Source of the DNA: Actinopolyspora lacussalsi
GTDB taxonomy: Bacteria > Actinomycetota > Actinomycetes > Mycobacteriales > Pseudonocardiaceae
Reading direction: 5' to 3'
NCBI GenBank assembly: GCA_030803735.1
Contig: JAURUC010000001.1
Span: 1,497,501 to 1,561,500, forward strand
DNA length: 64,000 nucleotides
Each line of letters opens with the position of its first letter. Position 1 is the stretch's first letter. Below are positions 22,179 through 31,570 of the stretch, in pieces. The notes beneath the pieces were generated by a model that made no database searches, was not told the origin of the DNA, and worked only from the letters and a program-made list of their open reading frames with translations. The position numbers were made by a program, and so were the translations under genes.

Positions 22179-22640
22179 ATGTCGGAAGCCCGTCCGCCGT
22201 ACCCGCCATTCACGCGGGAAACGGCCCTGCGGAAAGTCCGGGCCGCCGAGGACGCCTGGAACACCCGCGATCCCCACCGAGTGGCGACGGCCTACACGCC
22301 GGACTCGACGTGGCGCAACCGGGACACCTTCCTGCGGGGCCACGAGGAGATCATCACCTTCCTCACCCGGAAGTGGGAACGCGAACTCGACTACGCGCTA
22401 CGCAAGAGCCTGTGGGGATTCCACGAGAACCGGATCGCCGTCCGCTTCCAGTACGAGTGCCACGACACAGCGGGGCAGTGGTGGCGCAGCTACGGCAACG
22501 AAATGTGGGAATTCGACGAACACGGCCTCATGCGAAGCCGCGAGGCCAGCATCAACGACGTCACCATCACCGAAACCGAGCGACGCATCCACGGATCCCG
22601 CACCGAAGACGAACACGAAGTCGAGCTCCCCCTCCGATGA
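22179..22640 (+). CDS. NTF2-like protein (DUF1348-type)
   Basis: The 153-residue protein starts at an ATG after GAGGAGATCCGTC. The sequence '[20 protein letters not shown]' followed by '[18 protein letters not shown]' and the Trp-rich '[20 protein letters not shown]' is typical of NTF2-like SnoaL/DUF1348 proteins. These form a cone-shaped pocket and are often linked to stress or detoxification. It is divergent from, and probably repressed by, the adjacent TetR protein. The reaction is unknown. Confidence 0.8.
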   Translation: MSEARPPYPPFTRETALRKVRAAEDAWNTRDPHRVATAYTPDSTWRNRDTFLRGHEEIITFLTRKWERELDYALRKSLWGFHENRIAVRFQYECHDTAGQWWRSYGNEMWEFDEHGLMRSREASINDVTITETERRIHGSRTEDEHEVELPLR

Positions 22641-22752
22641 GCCCGGCATTACGTCCCCGGTGCCGATGGATCCTGCTGCTTCCCGACTGGAACCCACCCA
22701 TCCCGGCGGCACAGCGGATCGACGCGCACGCCGCGTTCACCGGTTCAGGCGA

Positions 22753-22995
22753 TTACCGCGTGCCATGCCGATCACCACGACCGTCCACGATGGGCAGCAC
22801 ATCGGTGACCTCCTCGTCACCAGCCTCACGCTCCCTGGTGCGCCGCACCCGACGCTGGGCCCGCGTGCTCGGTGACGGCACGGGCTCCGGTTGCCGAGAA
22901 ACCCGGCGCTGCCTGCGCCACAGCACCACGACGACGACCGAGGCAGGCACGCCGAGCACCGCGACCAGCGAACCGAGCACGATCCAGTAGAGCAT
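22753..22995 (-). CDS. Small single-pass membrane protein
   Basis: 80 residues from an ATG preceded by GAGGTGG. It starts directly with a transmembrane segment ('MLYWIVLGSLVAVLGVPASV' and following valines), then has an Arg-rich cytoplasmic tail ending 'VTDVLPIVDGRGDRHGTR'. No family recognised. Confidence 0.55.
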   Translation of the reverse strand: MLYWIVLGSLVAVLGVPASVVVVVLWRRQRRVSRQPEPVPSPSTRAQRRVRRTREREAGDEEVTDVLPIVDGRGDRHGTR

Positions 22996-23219
22996 CAACC
23001 ACCTCGAAAACGGATGTCGCGATGTTCGGCCGGTACCCGGTGACCGCAGCGGTGTGACGCGCGTGAACAACCACGGCCACATTACGATCATGCCTGTCAC
23101 AGCGACCCGGTGCGAGCCCTACCAGGTGATCATGTCGTCACGTCGCACGCGCCGAGAACACCGAGCCAGGGCGTCGGACACATCGTTTGTCACCGCCGCG
23201 TGCCGGGTAAACCCGATGT

Positions 23220-23813
23220 ATGCGGGGAAAACTACGGAAGTACCGGAGCAGGCGTGACTTCGGCGGCACCACCGAGCCGCACGGTGGCACTCGCACGAAC
23301 GAGGGAAACTCCGGACCTCGATTCGTCGTGCAGAAGCACGACGCCAGCTCGCTGCACTACGACTTCCGTCTGGAAGCGGAAGGGGTGCTGAAGTCCTGGG
23401 CGCTGCCGAAGGGACCGTCCATCGATCCGCGGGACAAGCGACTGGCAATCCGAACGGAGGACCACCCGCTCGATTACGCGGACTTCGAGGGGGTCATCCC
23501 CGAAGGGGAGTACGGCGCGGGAACCGTCCTGGTGTGGGACAGCGGCTCGTACAGCCCGCGCACCGATGGGGACGAGGACGCCGCCCAGCCGCTGGACCGA
23601 GGACGGATCGACATCTGGCTGGAGGGCCACAAGCTGCGCGGCGGTTTCACGCTGTTGCGTATGAGCAGACGCACCGAGGACCAGTGGTTGTTGGTCAAGA
23701 CGGCCGACGAGGGGGCCGATCGGCGACGCAAACCACTCAAGAAACAGCCCCGTTCCGTGCGAAGCGGTGCGGATCTGAGCACGATAGCCGCTCACGGAGG
23801 GCAGCAGGAATGA
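23220..23813 (+). CDS. DNA repair 3'-phosphoesterase (LigD PE domain as a separate protein)
   Basis: A 197-residue protein corresponding to the phosphoesterase domain of LigD. It shows 'RFVVQKHDASSLHYDFRLE', 'LKSWALPKGPSIDPRDKRLA' and 'DYADFEGVIPEGEYGAGTV', with the His/Asp/Arg residues that make the active centre. The domain trims 3' ends (phosphate, ribonucleotide) during non-homologous end joining. The stop codon overlaps the start of the ligase gene (ATGA), the first of two such overlaps in this three-gene operon. A possible start at 23216 exists in another frame; the ATG at 23220 is the only good one in this frame. Confidence 0.88.
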   Translation: MRGKLRKYRSRRDFGGTTEPHGGTRTNEGNSGPRFVVQKHDASSLHYDFRLEAEGVLKSWALPKGPSIDPRDKRLAIRTEDHPLDYADFEGVIPEGEYGAGTVLVWDSGSYSPRTDGDEDAAQPLDRGRIDIWLEGHKLRGGFTLLRMSRRTEDQWLLVKTADEGADRRRKPLKKQPRSVRSGADLSTIAAHGGQQE

Positions 23814-24808
23814 ACGGGTTCTTCGAGAGGTTGAGTGCCGAGTCCCGTGAGAAGCTCCGGGGACAGCCTTCCCCCGAATGGTCCGAACCCACGCTGGCTA
23901 CCCTGGTGCACGAGCCGTTCAGCCACGCCGACTGGCTGTTCGAACCCAAGCTGGACGGCGAGCGTTGCCTGATCGTGCGGCGCGGTGACCGGGTCGACGT
24001 CCTCTCCCGCAACCGCAAGTCGCTGGACCAAACCTATCCGGAACTCGTGGCAGCGATCCCTCGCCTGGTCGAACCGGATTGCGTGCTGGACGGCGAGGTG
24101 GTCGCGTTCGACGGTGAACTGACCAGTTTCGCCCGGTTGCAACAACGAATGCAGCTCGTCGACGAGGAATCGACACCGTCGGACATCGCGATTCGGTGCT
24201 ACCTGTTCGACGTGCTGCACCTGGCCGGTTACGACACCACCGGGTTGCCGTTGCGGGAGCGCAAGAAATTGCTGAGCGGCGCGGTGGAGTTCACGGACCC
24301 ACTGCGGTGGACCCCGTACGAGCACACCGACGGCGAGCGGTACCACCAACGGGCCTGCGCGCGGGGGTGGGAAGGAACGCTGGCCAAGGACGCCACCGCC
24401 CCCTACGAGCACGGGCGTTCCCGCGGCTGGTTGAAGCTCAAGTGCGTCGCCAGCCAGGAACTGGTGATCGGTGGGTTCACCGAACCGACCGGGAGCCGTC
24501 CTGGTCTCGGTGCACTGCTGGTCGGGTACTACGAGGGCGACGGCCTCGCCTACGCCGGAAAGGTGGGCACCGGATTCGACAAGGCCACCCTGGAGGACCT
24601 GCGCAAGCGACTCGACCGGCTGGAGCGGGCGCACAACCCGTTCGCGGCGGAAGTGCACGAGCACGGTGCGCACTGGGTGGCACCGGAGCTGGTCGCCCAG
24701 ATCTCCTTCACCGAGTGGACCCGGGACGGCAAGCTCCGCCACCCCAGCTACCAAGGGCTGCGCCGGGACAAGCGGCCTTCCGAAGTCACCGGGGAGCGTG
24801 GGACATGA
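23810..24808 (+). CDS. ligD: ATP-dependent DNA ligase (LigD ligase domain)
   Basis: 332 residues. The nucleotidyl-transfer lysine lies in 'FEPKLDGERCLIV' (K-x-D-G-x-R). The OB-fold half contains 'GWLKLKCVASQELVIGGFTE' and ends with 'WVAPELVAQISFTEWTRDGK', as in bacterial NHEJ ligases. It seals DNA breaks using ATP. It overlaps the phosphoesterase gene upstream and the polymerase gene downstream by four bases each, so the three LigD activities are translationally coupled as separate proteins. No ku gene is in the window. The gene symbol marks homology; it could equally be named ligC. Confidence 0.9.
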   Translation: MNGFFERLSAESREKLRGQPSPEWSEPTLATLVHEPFSHADWLFEPKLDGERCLIVRRGDRVDVLSRNRKSLDQTYPELVAAIPRLVEPDCVLDGEVVAFDGELTSFARLQQRMQLVDEESTPSDIAIRCYLFDVLHLAGYDTTGLPLRERKKLLSGAVEFTDPLRWTPYEHTDGERYHQRACARGWEGTLAKDATAPYEHGRSRGWLKLKCVASQELVIGGFTEPTGSRPGLGALLVGYYEGDGLAYAGKVGTGFDKATLEDLRKRLDRLERAHNPFAAEVHEHGAHWVAPELVAQISFTEWTRDGKLRHPSYQGLRRDKRPSEVTGERGT

Positions 24809-25716
24809 GTGAGCGAACCCTGCGTACGGCGGGACACTCGGTAGCGGTGTCCAAGGCCGACAAGGTGCTCTTCCCCGAGGACGGGTTCACCAAGGGCGAC
24901 ATCGCCGAGTACTACCGGGAAGTCGGCCACACCATCGTGCGTTACACCAGAGAACGCCCGTTGGCGGCGGAACGCTACCCGGACGGAATAACGGGGCAGC
25001 GCATCTTCCAGAAGAACGTCTCCGAACACGCGCCCGACTGGATTCGCCGTTTCTCCACCCCCAAGAAGGAGGGCGGTGTGACGGTGCACGCGGTGTGCGA
25101 CGAGCCGGCCACTCTCGTGTACCTGAGCGATCAGGCCTGTCTGACACCGCACGTGTGGCCGTCCCGGGTGGACGCGCTGGATTTCCCGGACCGGCTGATC
25201 TTCGACCTCGACCCGGAGGGCAACGACCTCGAAACCCTGCGCGACGCGGCCCGCTCCACCCGTGACCTGCTGGACGAGCTCTCACTGCCCTCCTTCGTCA
25301 TGACCACCGGTTCCCGGGGCTTCCACGTGCTGGTTCCGTTGCGGCGACACGAGAACTTCGACGAGGTGCGCGACTTCGCCGGACAGGTGGCCGCGGTCCT
25401 CGCGGAGCGCGAGCCCGAGACACTGACCGTGCAGCAGCGCAAGGAGGAGCGCGGAAACCGCGTGTTCGTGGACTACCTGCGCAACGCGTACGGACAGACC
25501 GCTGTCGCGCCGTACGCCGTACGTGCCAGGCCAGGCGCTCCCGTGGCGACTCCACTGGGGTGGGACGAGCTTCCCGAGGTGACACCGTGGGAATTCACCG
25601 TGCGCGACATCCCGGCCAGGCTGCGCGAGCACGGTGACCCCTGGTCCGAGCTCGGCAACCGCGCGCACTCCCTGAAACGTGCCCGGAACCTGCTCGAACA
25701 CCTTCGCTCGGCCTGA
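24805..25716 (+). CDS. ligD: LigD polymerase/primase domain protein
   Basis: 303 residues from an ATG overlapping the ligase stop (ATGA). It matches the archaeo-eukaryotic primase-type polymerase of LigD: start 'VAVSKADKVLFPEDG', 'RIFQKNVSEHAPDWI', the catalytic Asp pair in 'DRLIFDLDPEG', 'TTGSRGFHVLVPL' and 'VFVDYLRNAYGQT'. These polymerases fill ends with ribo- or deoxyribonucleotides in end joining. Last gene of the split LigD operon. Confidence 0.92.
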   Translation: MSERTLRTAGHSVAVSKADKVLFPEDGFTKGDIAEYYREVGHTIVRYTRERPLAAERYPDGITGQRIFQKNVSEHAPDWIRRFSTPKKEGGVTVHAVCDEPATLVYLSDQACLTPHVWPSRVDALDFPDRLIFDLDPEGNDLETLRDAARSTRDLLDELSLPSFVMTTGSRGFHVLVPLRRHENFDEVRDFAGQVAAVLAEREPETLTVQQRKEERGNRVFVDYLRNAYGQTAVAPYAVRARPGAPVATPLGWDELPEVTPWEFTVRDIPARLREHGDPWSELGNRAHSLKRARNLLEHLRSA

Positions 25717-25955
25717 GCAACAGGCTTCTCACGTCCCGCTGCGTCACCGGTCGACCGGATGCCGGTCGGGACCAGGACGATCCCGTTGGCAACCGACCGA
25801 CGACGGACTCGCCCGTTCAACACCTCCCCGTCGCGCAGTCCCGTGGAACCCGCCGACCGAAGTCCGGGGAATTCGGGCATTACTCGTGGCGATCTCACTC
25901 GATCGAGTAGCGCCGTGACCAGTTCCGGACCGCCCCTCGATCGCCGCGCGCGGCA

Positions 25956-27260
25956 TTGTGGTCGGATATCGGAGTGGCAGTTTCGAAACACACATCCACG
26001 GAACCATCGGTCGGCCCCGAAACCCCGGCTTCGAGGAACGGTTCGCGGGAACGGTTGAGCGCCCTGGTGACGCGGTACCCGCGTTTCCTCGTTGCCGCTT
26101 CGATACCACTGTTGGCCGTCTCGGTGTGGTTCGTGCTGCTGCCCGCTCTCTTCCGCGGGGAAGGTGGGGAACTCTACCTCCGGGGTGATTTCGAGGTCTA
26201 CCGCTGGGCCGTACACACCTGGTTGTCCGGCGGCGACATCATCGAGGACTGGGCCCCGCTCCGGGGCGGCAATCTGCTGCCCTGGGTGTATCCCCCGTTC
26301 GCGCTGTTGCCGCTGAGCGTGTTCGCACTACCGCCGGTCACGGTGGGAGCGTTCCTGATGTGGGCTGCGGACCTGGCTGCCATCGGCATGACGCTCTACC
26401 TGATCGTGCGGCACCAGTGGCCCGGCGTGGGGCCTCGCGGCGCCTTCGCCGTCGCGGCCCTCGCGCTCCCCTTTCCCCTGTGGTTGGAGCCCGTCTACGC
26501 GTGCTTCGCCCAGGGACAGGTCAATCTCCTGCTGATGGGGCTGGTCGCCGCGGACTGCCTCGTGCGGAATCCGCGATGGCCGCGTGGCCTGCTGGTGGGC
26601 ATCGCCGCCGCGATCAAGCTCGTGCCAGCGGCCTTCCTGCTGTTCTTCCTGTTCCGCAGGGATTTCCGAGCAGCGGTGACCTGCACCATCACCGCCGTGG
26701 TGTGCACGCTGACCGGTTTCGCGATCGATTTCGAGGCATCGGTGGACTACTGGTTCCGCTATGGTCCGGCCTCCTCCGTTATGGGTCATGCGGCCGACAC
26801 CAACCAGTCGATCATGGGTGTGCTCGCCCGGCTGGTATCGCAACCGGTGGTGGAGTACGGGCTCTGGGCGGTGCTGTGCCTCGCGCTGACCGTCGTGCTC
26901 GCACGCACGCTCGGCCGGGTCGAACCGCCGGTGGCGATGACGTTGACCGGGGTGTTCGCGCTACTGGTATCGCCGACGACCTGGTCGAGTCACTGGGTCT
27001 GGGCCATTCCCGGTCTGCTGATCCTGCTCGGTTCCGCGGTGCGGACCCGCAGCATCAGCCGGTTCCTGTTCGCAGTGGCGATCGTCGTCGCGGGCAGAAA
27101 GGTAGCGTTCCACGCGCTCGCGGCCGACGTCTCCCCGCTGCTGTATGTGCCGCAGCAGCTCGTCGGCAATGCCTACGTCGTCCTCGCGGCGGTGGCGTTG
27201 CTGGTGACGTGTTGGCAGGCGCACCGGTCCCGCGCGTACGAACCGGCCGCGACGCACTAA
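25956..27260 (+). CDS. GT87-like integral membrane glycosyltransferase (DUF2029)
   Basis: A 434-residue polytopic membrane protein with about ten hydrophobic segments, starting with 'FLVAASIPLLAVSVWFVLLP'. A conserved acidic loop after the first helix ('YLRGDFEVYRWAVHTWLSGG', with Asp) and 'LPWVYPPFALLPLSVF' are typical of the GT87/DUF2029 group, polyprenyl-phosphate-dependent mannosyl- or arabinofuranosyltransferases of actinobacterial envelopes. The acceptor is unknown. Start is uncertain: GTG 25956 or GTG 25974, with no strong ribosome site for either. Confidence 0.75.
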   Translation: MWSDIGVAVSKHTSTEPSVGPETPASRNGSRERLSALVTRYPRFLVAASIPLLAVSVWFVLLPALFRGEGGELYLRGDFEVYRWAVHTWLSGGDIIEDWAPLRGGNLLPWVYPPFALLPLSVFALPPVTVGAFLMWAADLAAIGMTLYLIVRHQWPGVGPRGAFAVAALALPFPLWLEPVYACFAQGQVNLLLMGLVAADCLVRNPRWPRGLLVGIAAAIKLVPAAFLLFFLFRRDFRAAVTCTITAVVCTLTGFAIDFEASVDYWFRYGPASSVMGHAADTNQSIMGVLARLVSQPVVEYGLWAVLCLALTVVLARTLGRVEPPVAMTLTGVFALLVSPTTWSSHWVWAIPGLLILLGSAVRTRSISRFLFAVAIVVAGRKVAFHALAADVSPLLYVPQQLVGNAYVVLAAVALLVTCWQAHRSRAYEPAATH

Positions 27261-27532
27261 CCAACCGATCCGGGCGCACCCGCGCCCAGGGGAAAGCGGG
27301 CACGACGACCAGGTCGAACGGACCGAGGCTGCCGATGCCCGCACGAGCCACACCTACCCGTACTCGGCGGTCGCGACGACCTCACCGCATCACGAGCCCG
27401 GTCGCACCGCACGTCTCCTTCGCCGGAACAGCGCCGCTCGCGCCTGCCCCGGCCGCGGGAGCGAATACCGACGGAACCGATTCACGCACGCCTCCGCTCA
27501 CCGAAGAGCATTCCCGATACACCAGATTGAAA

Positions 27533-27544
27533 TAAAACGTTTTA
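27533..27544. promoter_or_regulatory. LacI-type palindrome TAAAACGTTTTA
   Basis: A perfect 12-bp palindrome around a central CG, the form used by LacI/GalR regulators. It differs symmetrically at one position per half from the TGAAACGTTTCA site at 59722. It lies about 370 bp before the MFS start, which is far for a classical operator; it could act with the second site at 27844. Confidence 0.45.
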
Positions 27545-27843
27545 AGCTTCTTTGGCCGCCTCGGTCATCCACGACCGACTCGGCCGTACCGAAACACGCC
27601 CATATGCCGCATCTCGGCACACCAAGAGCGAGCAGGCACAACCACCCCGCCGATCAAAACAGCTCCACCCCCGGCAACACGCGAAAGAGCGTAACCGCTC
27701 CCGCATCCCGGGCGATACCACCCGCACTCGACACCCGCTCCGCACACACGTATCCGGTGCGTAACAGCGAGCTGACCCGTCCGCACGAATCTCGCGCACG
27801 GCCTTGTTCACAGCCCCGAAGGCCGCTATGGTTCGCATCACTT

Positions 27844-27855
27844 TGAAACGATTTA
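27844..27855. promoter_or_regulatory. LacI-type operator candidate upstream of rhamnose operon
   Basis: TGAAACGATTTA matches 10 of 12 positions of the perfect palindrome TGAAACGTTTCA seen before the decayed sugar-ABC gene at 59.7 kb. It lies 58 bp upstream of the MFS start in an AT-richer stretch, a usual operator position. Confidence 0.5.
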
Positions 27856-27913
27856 CCTCTACTGCTTCCGCAGTCGGAGCGTGAGAGACCAGGGTCAACG
27901 GATGGGAGGGCCA

Positions 27914-29215
27914 ATGGAGGTCCGTTCCAGAAACAACCGCACGACGGGGTGGCGCGCGACGATCGCCGTGGCCATGTCGAACTACATCGAGGCCGGATCG
28001 ATCATCGCGATCGCCACGAGCCTCAGCCTGTGGCAGGAACAATTCGGCCTGGACAACCTGGCTGTCGGCCTGCTCGCCTCACTCAGCGCCAACGCGTTCG
28101 GCGCCGCGGCGGGCGCGGCCATCGGCGGCCCGCTGTGCGATCGGTACGGCAGGAAGTTCATCTACACCTACGACCTGCTGCTGTACATGCTGGGCGTGCT
28201 GTTGGCCGTGTTCGCCACGTCCTACGGGATGCTGCTGACCGCCTTCATACTGACCGGTATCGCCGTCGGCGCCGGGGTGACCGCCTCGTGGACCTACATC
28301 GCCGAGGAAGCACCGGCGCACGAACGAGCGGCGCACGTGGGCACCGCCCAGCTGGCCTGGTCGATCGGGCCGATGATCGGCTACTTCCTGGCCGTCGTCG
28401 TGGCTCCGCTCGACCTGCTCGGCAGTCGACTGATCTTCGCGCACCTGTTCGTCGTCGCCGCCATCACCTGGTGGGTGCGACGCGGCCTGCCGGAATCCGG
28501 GATCTGGCGCGACAAGAACAACGCCCCGAACGAGCGCCCCTCCTTCCTGGGCAGCCTGCGCGGCCTGTTCACCAAGAAGGCCAACCTCACCGCGATGCTG
28601 TTCCTGTTCGGCGTCTACGCCCTGTGGAACACCGTGGCCGGGCAGTCCGGGATCTTCCAGCCGCGCGTGTACGAAGCGGCGGGCGTTACGTCCGTGACCG
28701 AGCAGTACCTGCTGCAGGTGCTCATGTGGGGCTGCACCAGCGCGGCGACCTACCTCGGTTTCATGCGGCTCGCCGACCGGATGAGCCGCCGGTGGCTGTA
28801 CTGCTCCAGCGCCCTGCTCGGCGTTCTCGCATGGGCCGCGCTGATCTACGTCCCGCCGGGAATGTTCACCCTGCTCTTCTTCGCGATCGGTTGGGGCGTG
28901 TCCATGGGCGTCGGCGCGCAAGCCTTCTACGGTCTGTGGACCAGCGAGTTGTTCGCGACGCAGTACCGCGCCAGCGCACAGGGCGTGCTGTTCCTGGCCG
29001 CCCGAGTGCTCGTCGGCGTGCTCAGCGTCTGGTTCCCGATGCTGCTGGCACAGATCGGGCTGCAGGGGCTCGGCCTGCTCATCCTCGGCCTGCTGGCCGC
29101 CGCCCTGCTCATCGGCACACTGTGGACACCCAACACCCAGGGTAAGGACCTGAAGCAGATCGAGCGGGAGCGCTACGGAACCGCGACAGCGGAGGACCCG
29201 GTGATGACCTCGTGA
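27914..29215 (+). CDS. MFS transporter, probable L-rhamnose permease
   Basis: 433 residues from the ATG at 27914, chosen over ATG 27902 because GGGAGG lies just ahead of it. About twelve transmembrane segments and the MFS loop motif ('GGPLCDRYGRKFIY') place it in the major facilitator superfamily; 'MSNYIEAGSIIAIATSLSLW' opens the first helix. The last codons overlap the start of L-rhamnose mutarotase (GTGA), and the isomerase follows, so the likely substrate is L-rhamnose or a rhamnoside. Substrate is inferred from the operon. Confidence 0.88.
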   Translation: MEVRSRNNRTTGWRATIAVAMSNYIEAGSIIAIATSLSLWQEQFGLDNLAVGLLASLSANAFGAAAGAAIGGPLCDRYGRKFIYTYDLLLYMLGVLLAVFATSYGMLLTAFILTGIAVGAGVTASWTYIAEEAPAHERAAHVGTAQLAWSIGPMIGYFLAVVVAPLDLLGSRLIFAHLFVVAAITWWVRRGLPESGIWRDKNNAPNERPSFLGSLRGLFTKKANLTAMLFLFGVYALWNTVAGQSGIFQPRVYEAAGVTSVTEQYLLQVLMWGCTSAATYLGFMRLADRMSRRWLYCSSALLGVLAWAALIYVPPGMFTLLFFAIGWGVSMGVGAQAFYGLWTSELFATQYRASAQGVLFLAARVLVGVLSVWFPMLLAQIGLQGLGLLILGLLAAALLIGTLWTPNTQGKDLKQIERERYGTATAEDPVMTS

Positions 29216-29616
29216 CCCGCGTGTGCTTCCAGCTGTGGATCGATCCGAACCGCCTCGACGAGTACCGGAGCCGCCACGCGGCCGTGTGGCCCGAGATGCT
29301 GCGCGAGCTCGAGGCGTCGGGACGACGCAACTACTCGCTGTTCCTGCGTCCGGACGGGCTGCTGATCGGCTACTACGAGACGGACTCCGTGTCCGCTTCG
29401 GACGCCCACCTCGCGGAATCACGGGTGGCCGCGATCTGGGAGGAGTACATGGCCGATCTCTTCGTAGACCGGAGCGGACGCGCCGACCAGACCGCGATCA
29501 CCCTCGAAGAGGTCTTCCACCTCGAGGACCAGCTCGCCGCGCTCGACGAGCACCACCAGGACGCGAGCACTACGCCGGTACTCGACAACGCCGATCCGAA
29601 CGAAGGGGAACGATGA
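29212..29616 (+). CDS. rhaM: L-rhamnose mutarotase
   Basis: 134 residues from a GTG that overlaps the MFS stop. It starts 'MTRVCFQLWIDPNRLDEYRS' with 'HAAVWPEMLRELEASGRRNY' and 'GYYETDS', the family signature with the catalytic His and Tyr-Tyr pair of the RhaM/RhaU group. It interconverts alpha and beta anomers of L-rhamnose before isomerisation. Its C-terminal tail is longer and more acidic than usual. It overlaps the isomerase gene by four bases. Confidence 0.92.
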   Translation: MTRVCFQLWIDPNRLDEYRSRHAAVWPEMLRELEASGRRNYSLFLRPDGLLIGYYETDSVSASDAHLAESRVAAIWEEYMADLFVDRSGRADQTAITLEEVFHLEDQLAALDEHHQDASTTPVLDNADPNEGER

Positions 29617-30785
29617 CCGTACCGCATCGCTTCGACGAGATCACCGAAACGCTCGCCCGCCAGTCCATCGAACTGCCCAGCTGGGCGTTCGGCAACTCCG
29701 GCACCCGCTTCAAGGTGTTCGGCACTCCCGGCACCCCGCGCGACACGCACGAGAAGATCGCCGACGCCGCCAAGGTTCACGAGATGACCGGGCTCGCGCC
29801 GACCGTGGCGCTGCACATCCCGTGGGACGACGTCGAGGACTTCACCGAGCTCAAGGCCCACGCCGAGAATCTCGGAGTCGAGCTGGGCACGATCAACGCC
29901 AACACGTTCCAGGACGAGGACTACAAGTTCGGCAGCCTCACCCACTCCGACCCCGCGATACGGCGCAAGGCCATCGATCACCACTTCCGGTGCATCGACA
30001 TCATGCACGCCACCGGATCGACCGATCTCAAGATCTGGCTGGCCGATGGGACGAACTACCCCGGTCAGGACTCGCTGCGGGCGCGTCAGGACCGGCTCGC
30101 CGCGTCGCTCGCCGAGATCTACGAGCGGCTCGACGCGCACCAACGGCTCGTGCTGGAGTACAAGTTCTTCGAACCGGCCTTCTACCACACCGACATCCCC
30201 GACTGGGGAACCTCGTACGCGCAGGTCAGCGCGCTCGGCGACCGGGCGTTGACCTGCCTGGACACCGGCCACCACGCGCCTGGAACCAACATCGAGTTCA
30301 TCGTCATGCAGCTGATGCGGCTGGGCAAACTCGGCTCGTTCGACTTCAACTCGCGCTTCTACGCAGATGACGACCTGATCGTCGGCGCGGCCGACCCGTT
30401 CCAGCTGTTCCGCATCCTGTACGAGGTCATCGCGAACGGTGGTCTCGGCGAGAACTCCCCGGTGCGCTTCATGCTCGACCAGTGCCACAACATCGAGGAG
30501 AAGATCCCCGGTCAGATCCGCTCGGTGCTCAACGTGCAGGAGATGACCGCACGCGCACTCCTGGTCGACCGGGCGGCCCTCGACAAGGCCCAGGCCGAGC
30601 ACGACGTGCTCGGTGCGAACGAAGTGCTGATGGACGCCTTCCAGACCGACGTCCGACCGGCACTGGCGCGGTGGCGCGCCTCGCGCGGGCTGCCCGAGGA
30701 ACCGATGCGCGCCTACGCCGAGTCCGGCCACCAGCGGTACCTGGCCGAGCAACGCGTCGGGGGTGCGCAGGCGGGCTGGGGCTGA
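29613..30785 (+). CDS. rhaI: L-rhamnose isomerase (RhaI type)
   Basis: 390 residues from an ATG overlapping the mutarotase stop. The TIM-barrel sequence matches the L-rhamnose isomerases of the Pseudomonas stutzeri / actinobacterial type: 'DLKIWLADGTNYPGQDSLRA', 'LVLEYKFFEPAFYHTDIPDW' with the metal-binding Glu, 'CLDTGHHAPGTNIEF' and 'FDFNSRFYADDDL'. It converts L-rhamnose to L-rhamnulose. Rhamnulose kinase and aldolase genes are not in the window. A strong terminator follows 58 bp after the stop. Confidence 0.93.
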   Translation: MTVPHRFDEITETLARQSIELPSWAFGNSGTRFKVFGTPGTPRDTHEKIADAAKVHEMTGLAPTVALHIPWDDVEDFTELKAHAENLGVELGTINANTFQDEDYKFGSLTHSDPAIRRKAIDHHFRCIDIMHATGSTDLKIWLADGTNYPGQDSLRARQDRLAASLAEIYERLDAHQRLVLEYKFFEPAFYHTDIPDWGTSYAQVSALGDRALTCLDTGHHAPGTNIEFIVMQLMRLGKLGSFDFNSRFYADDDLIVGAADPFQLFRILYEVIANGGLGENSPVRFMLDQCHNIEEKIPGQIRSVLNVQEMTARALLVDRAALDKAQAEHDVLGANEVLMDAFQTDVRPALARWRASRGLPEEPMRAYAESGHQRYLAEQRVGGAQAGWG

Positions 30786-30842
30786 CGGTCACACCGGCCG
30801 AGCGCGCCCCCGCGGGACACCGTTCAGGTGGGAGCCACTCTT

Positions 30843-30877
30843 CGGTGGGCGGGAGCGGACACCGCTCCCGCCCACCG
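30843..30877 (+). terminator. Strong hairpin terminator after the rhamnose operon
   Basis: A perfect 16-bp stem (left arm 30843-30858, right arm 30862-30877) with a three-base loop ACA, directly downstream of the isomerase. There is no T tract, as is common in high-GC actinomycetes. It could also serve the convergent gene ending at 30950. Confidence 0.8.
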
Positions 30878-30949
30878 AGTGCTGTCAGTCGAGCGGGTGT
30901 GGCTCTCGTGGCCGGGCAGGGGACACACGGGCTCCGCGACCGGGACGCA

Positions 30950-31570
30950 TCACCCCTGGACGGACGAATCCGCTTTCTCCCCGAACCGCATCTCGAAGTC
31001 GTGCAGCGCGAGGCTGCGGAAAGGCTCACGCCCCCGCAACCACCCCAGCGGCCCGTGCGGATCCGGGTGCCACGACGAGGTGCGCACGGCAACGCGACCG
31101 CGCGCCCGCACCCGGTTCTCCGCGATTCCACCCGCCATCGACTGCGCGATCCGGTAGCCCAACGACCACTTCCCCGGCAGCGACACCCGGTCGCGCAGGG
31201 ACGCCGAGGCGATCCCGTGCGCCTCGATCCGCAACGGCTCCACGGAATCGACCCCGAACGTGGCCCGCTCCTTGGGAATGCCCCACAACTCACGACCGCC
31301 TCGCAGGGAGGCCGCACTGTCCACCCAGATGTGGGTGATACACGCACGGAGGCGGGCGCCACGCCGCACGAGTACGGCGGCGAGCAGCTCGTTGTACTCC
31401 AGCACGCTCCCGGACCGGTAGAGCACCCAGGCGGTACCGACGATGCCCGTATCCCCCAGCAGCACCGGAGACAGTCCCTCCGGGACAGCGGGGAGCAGCC
31501 GCTTCGGCAGTCGCCACAGCGAAACGGACATCTCACCGCACAGCCACCAGGGTTGTGGCGGATAGCTCAT
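30950..31570 (-). CDS. Acetoacetate decarboxylase-family protein
   Basis: 206 residues from ATG 31570 ('MSYPPQPWWLCGEMSVSLWR'). The order 'LLPAVPEGLSPVLLG', 'GSVLEYNELLAAVLV', 'ACITHIWVDSAASLRGGREL' and 'WGIPKE' is that of acetoacetate decarboxylase-like proteins (ADC superfamily). The Lys in 'WGIPKE' could be the Schiff-base lysine, but many members of the superfamily are not decarboxylases. It is convergent with the rhamnose operon. Specific function unknown. Confidence 0.75.
   Translation of the reverse strand: MSYPPQPWWLCGEMSVSLWRLPKRLLPAVPEGLSPVLLGDTGIVGTAWVLYRSGSVLEYNELLAAVLVRRGARLRACITHIWVDSAASLRGGRELWGIPKERATFGVDSVEPLRIEAHGIASASLRDRVSLPGKWSLGYRIAQSMAGGIAENRVRARGRVAVRTSSWHPDPHGPLGWLRGREPFRSLALHDFEMRFGEKADSSVQG

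Larger units (their letters stand above)
27261..27913. other. Intergenic control region upstream of the rhamnose operon
   Basis: 653 bp with no supported gene; open frames here lack coding bias or ribosome sites. It contains two LacI-type palindromes (27533-27544 and 27844-27855), listed separately, and presumably the promoter of the MFS-mutarotase-isomerase operon. AT content rises around 27520-27560 and 27830-27870. Confidence 0.55.

Noticed and set aside
27542..28042. 166-codon minus-strand frame over the rhamnose operon promoter
   Set aside because: Cys/Arg-rich translation without a family, overlapping the MFS start and the LacI-type sites; judged non-coding.
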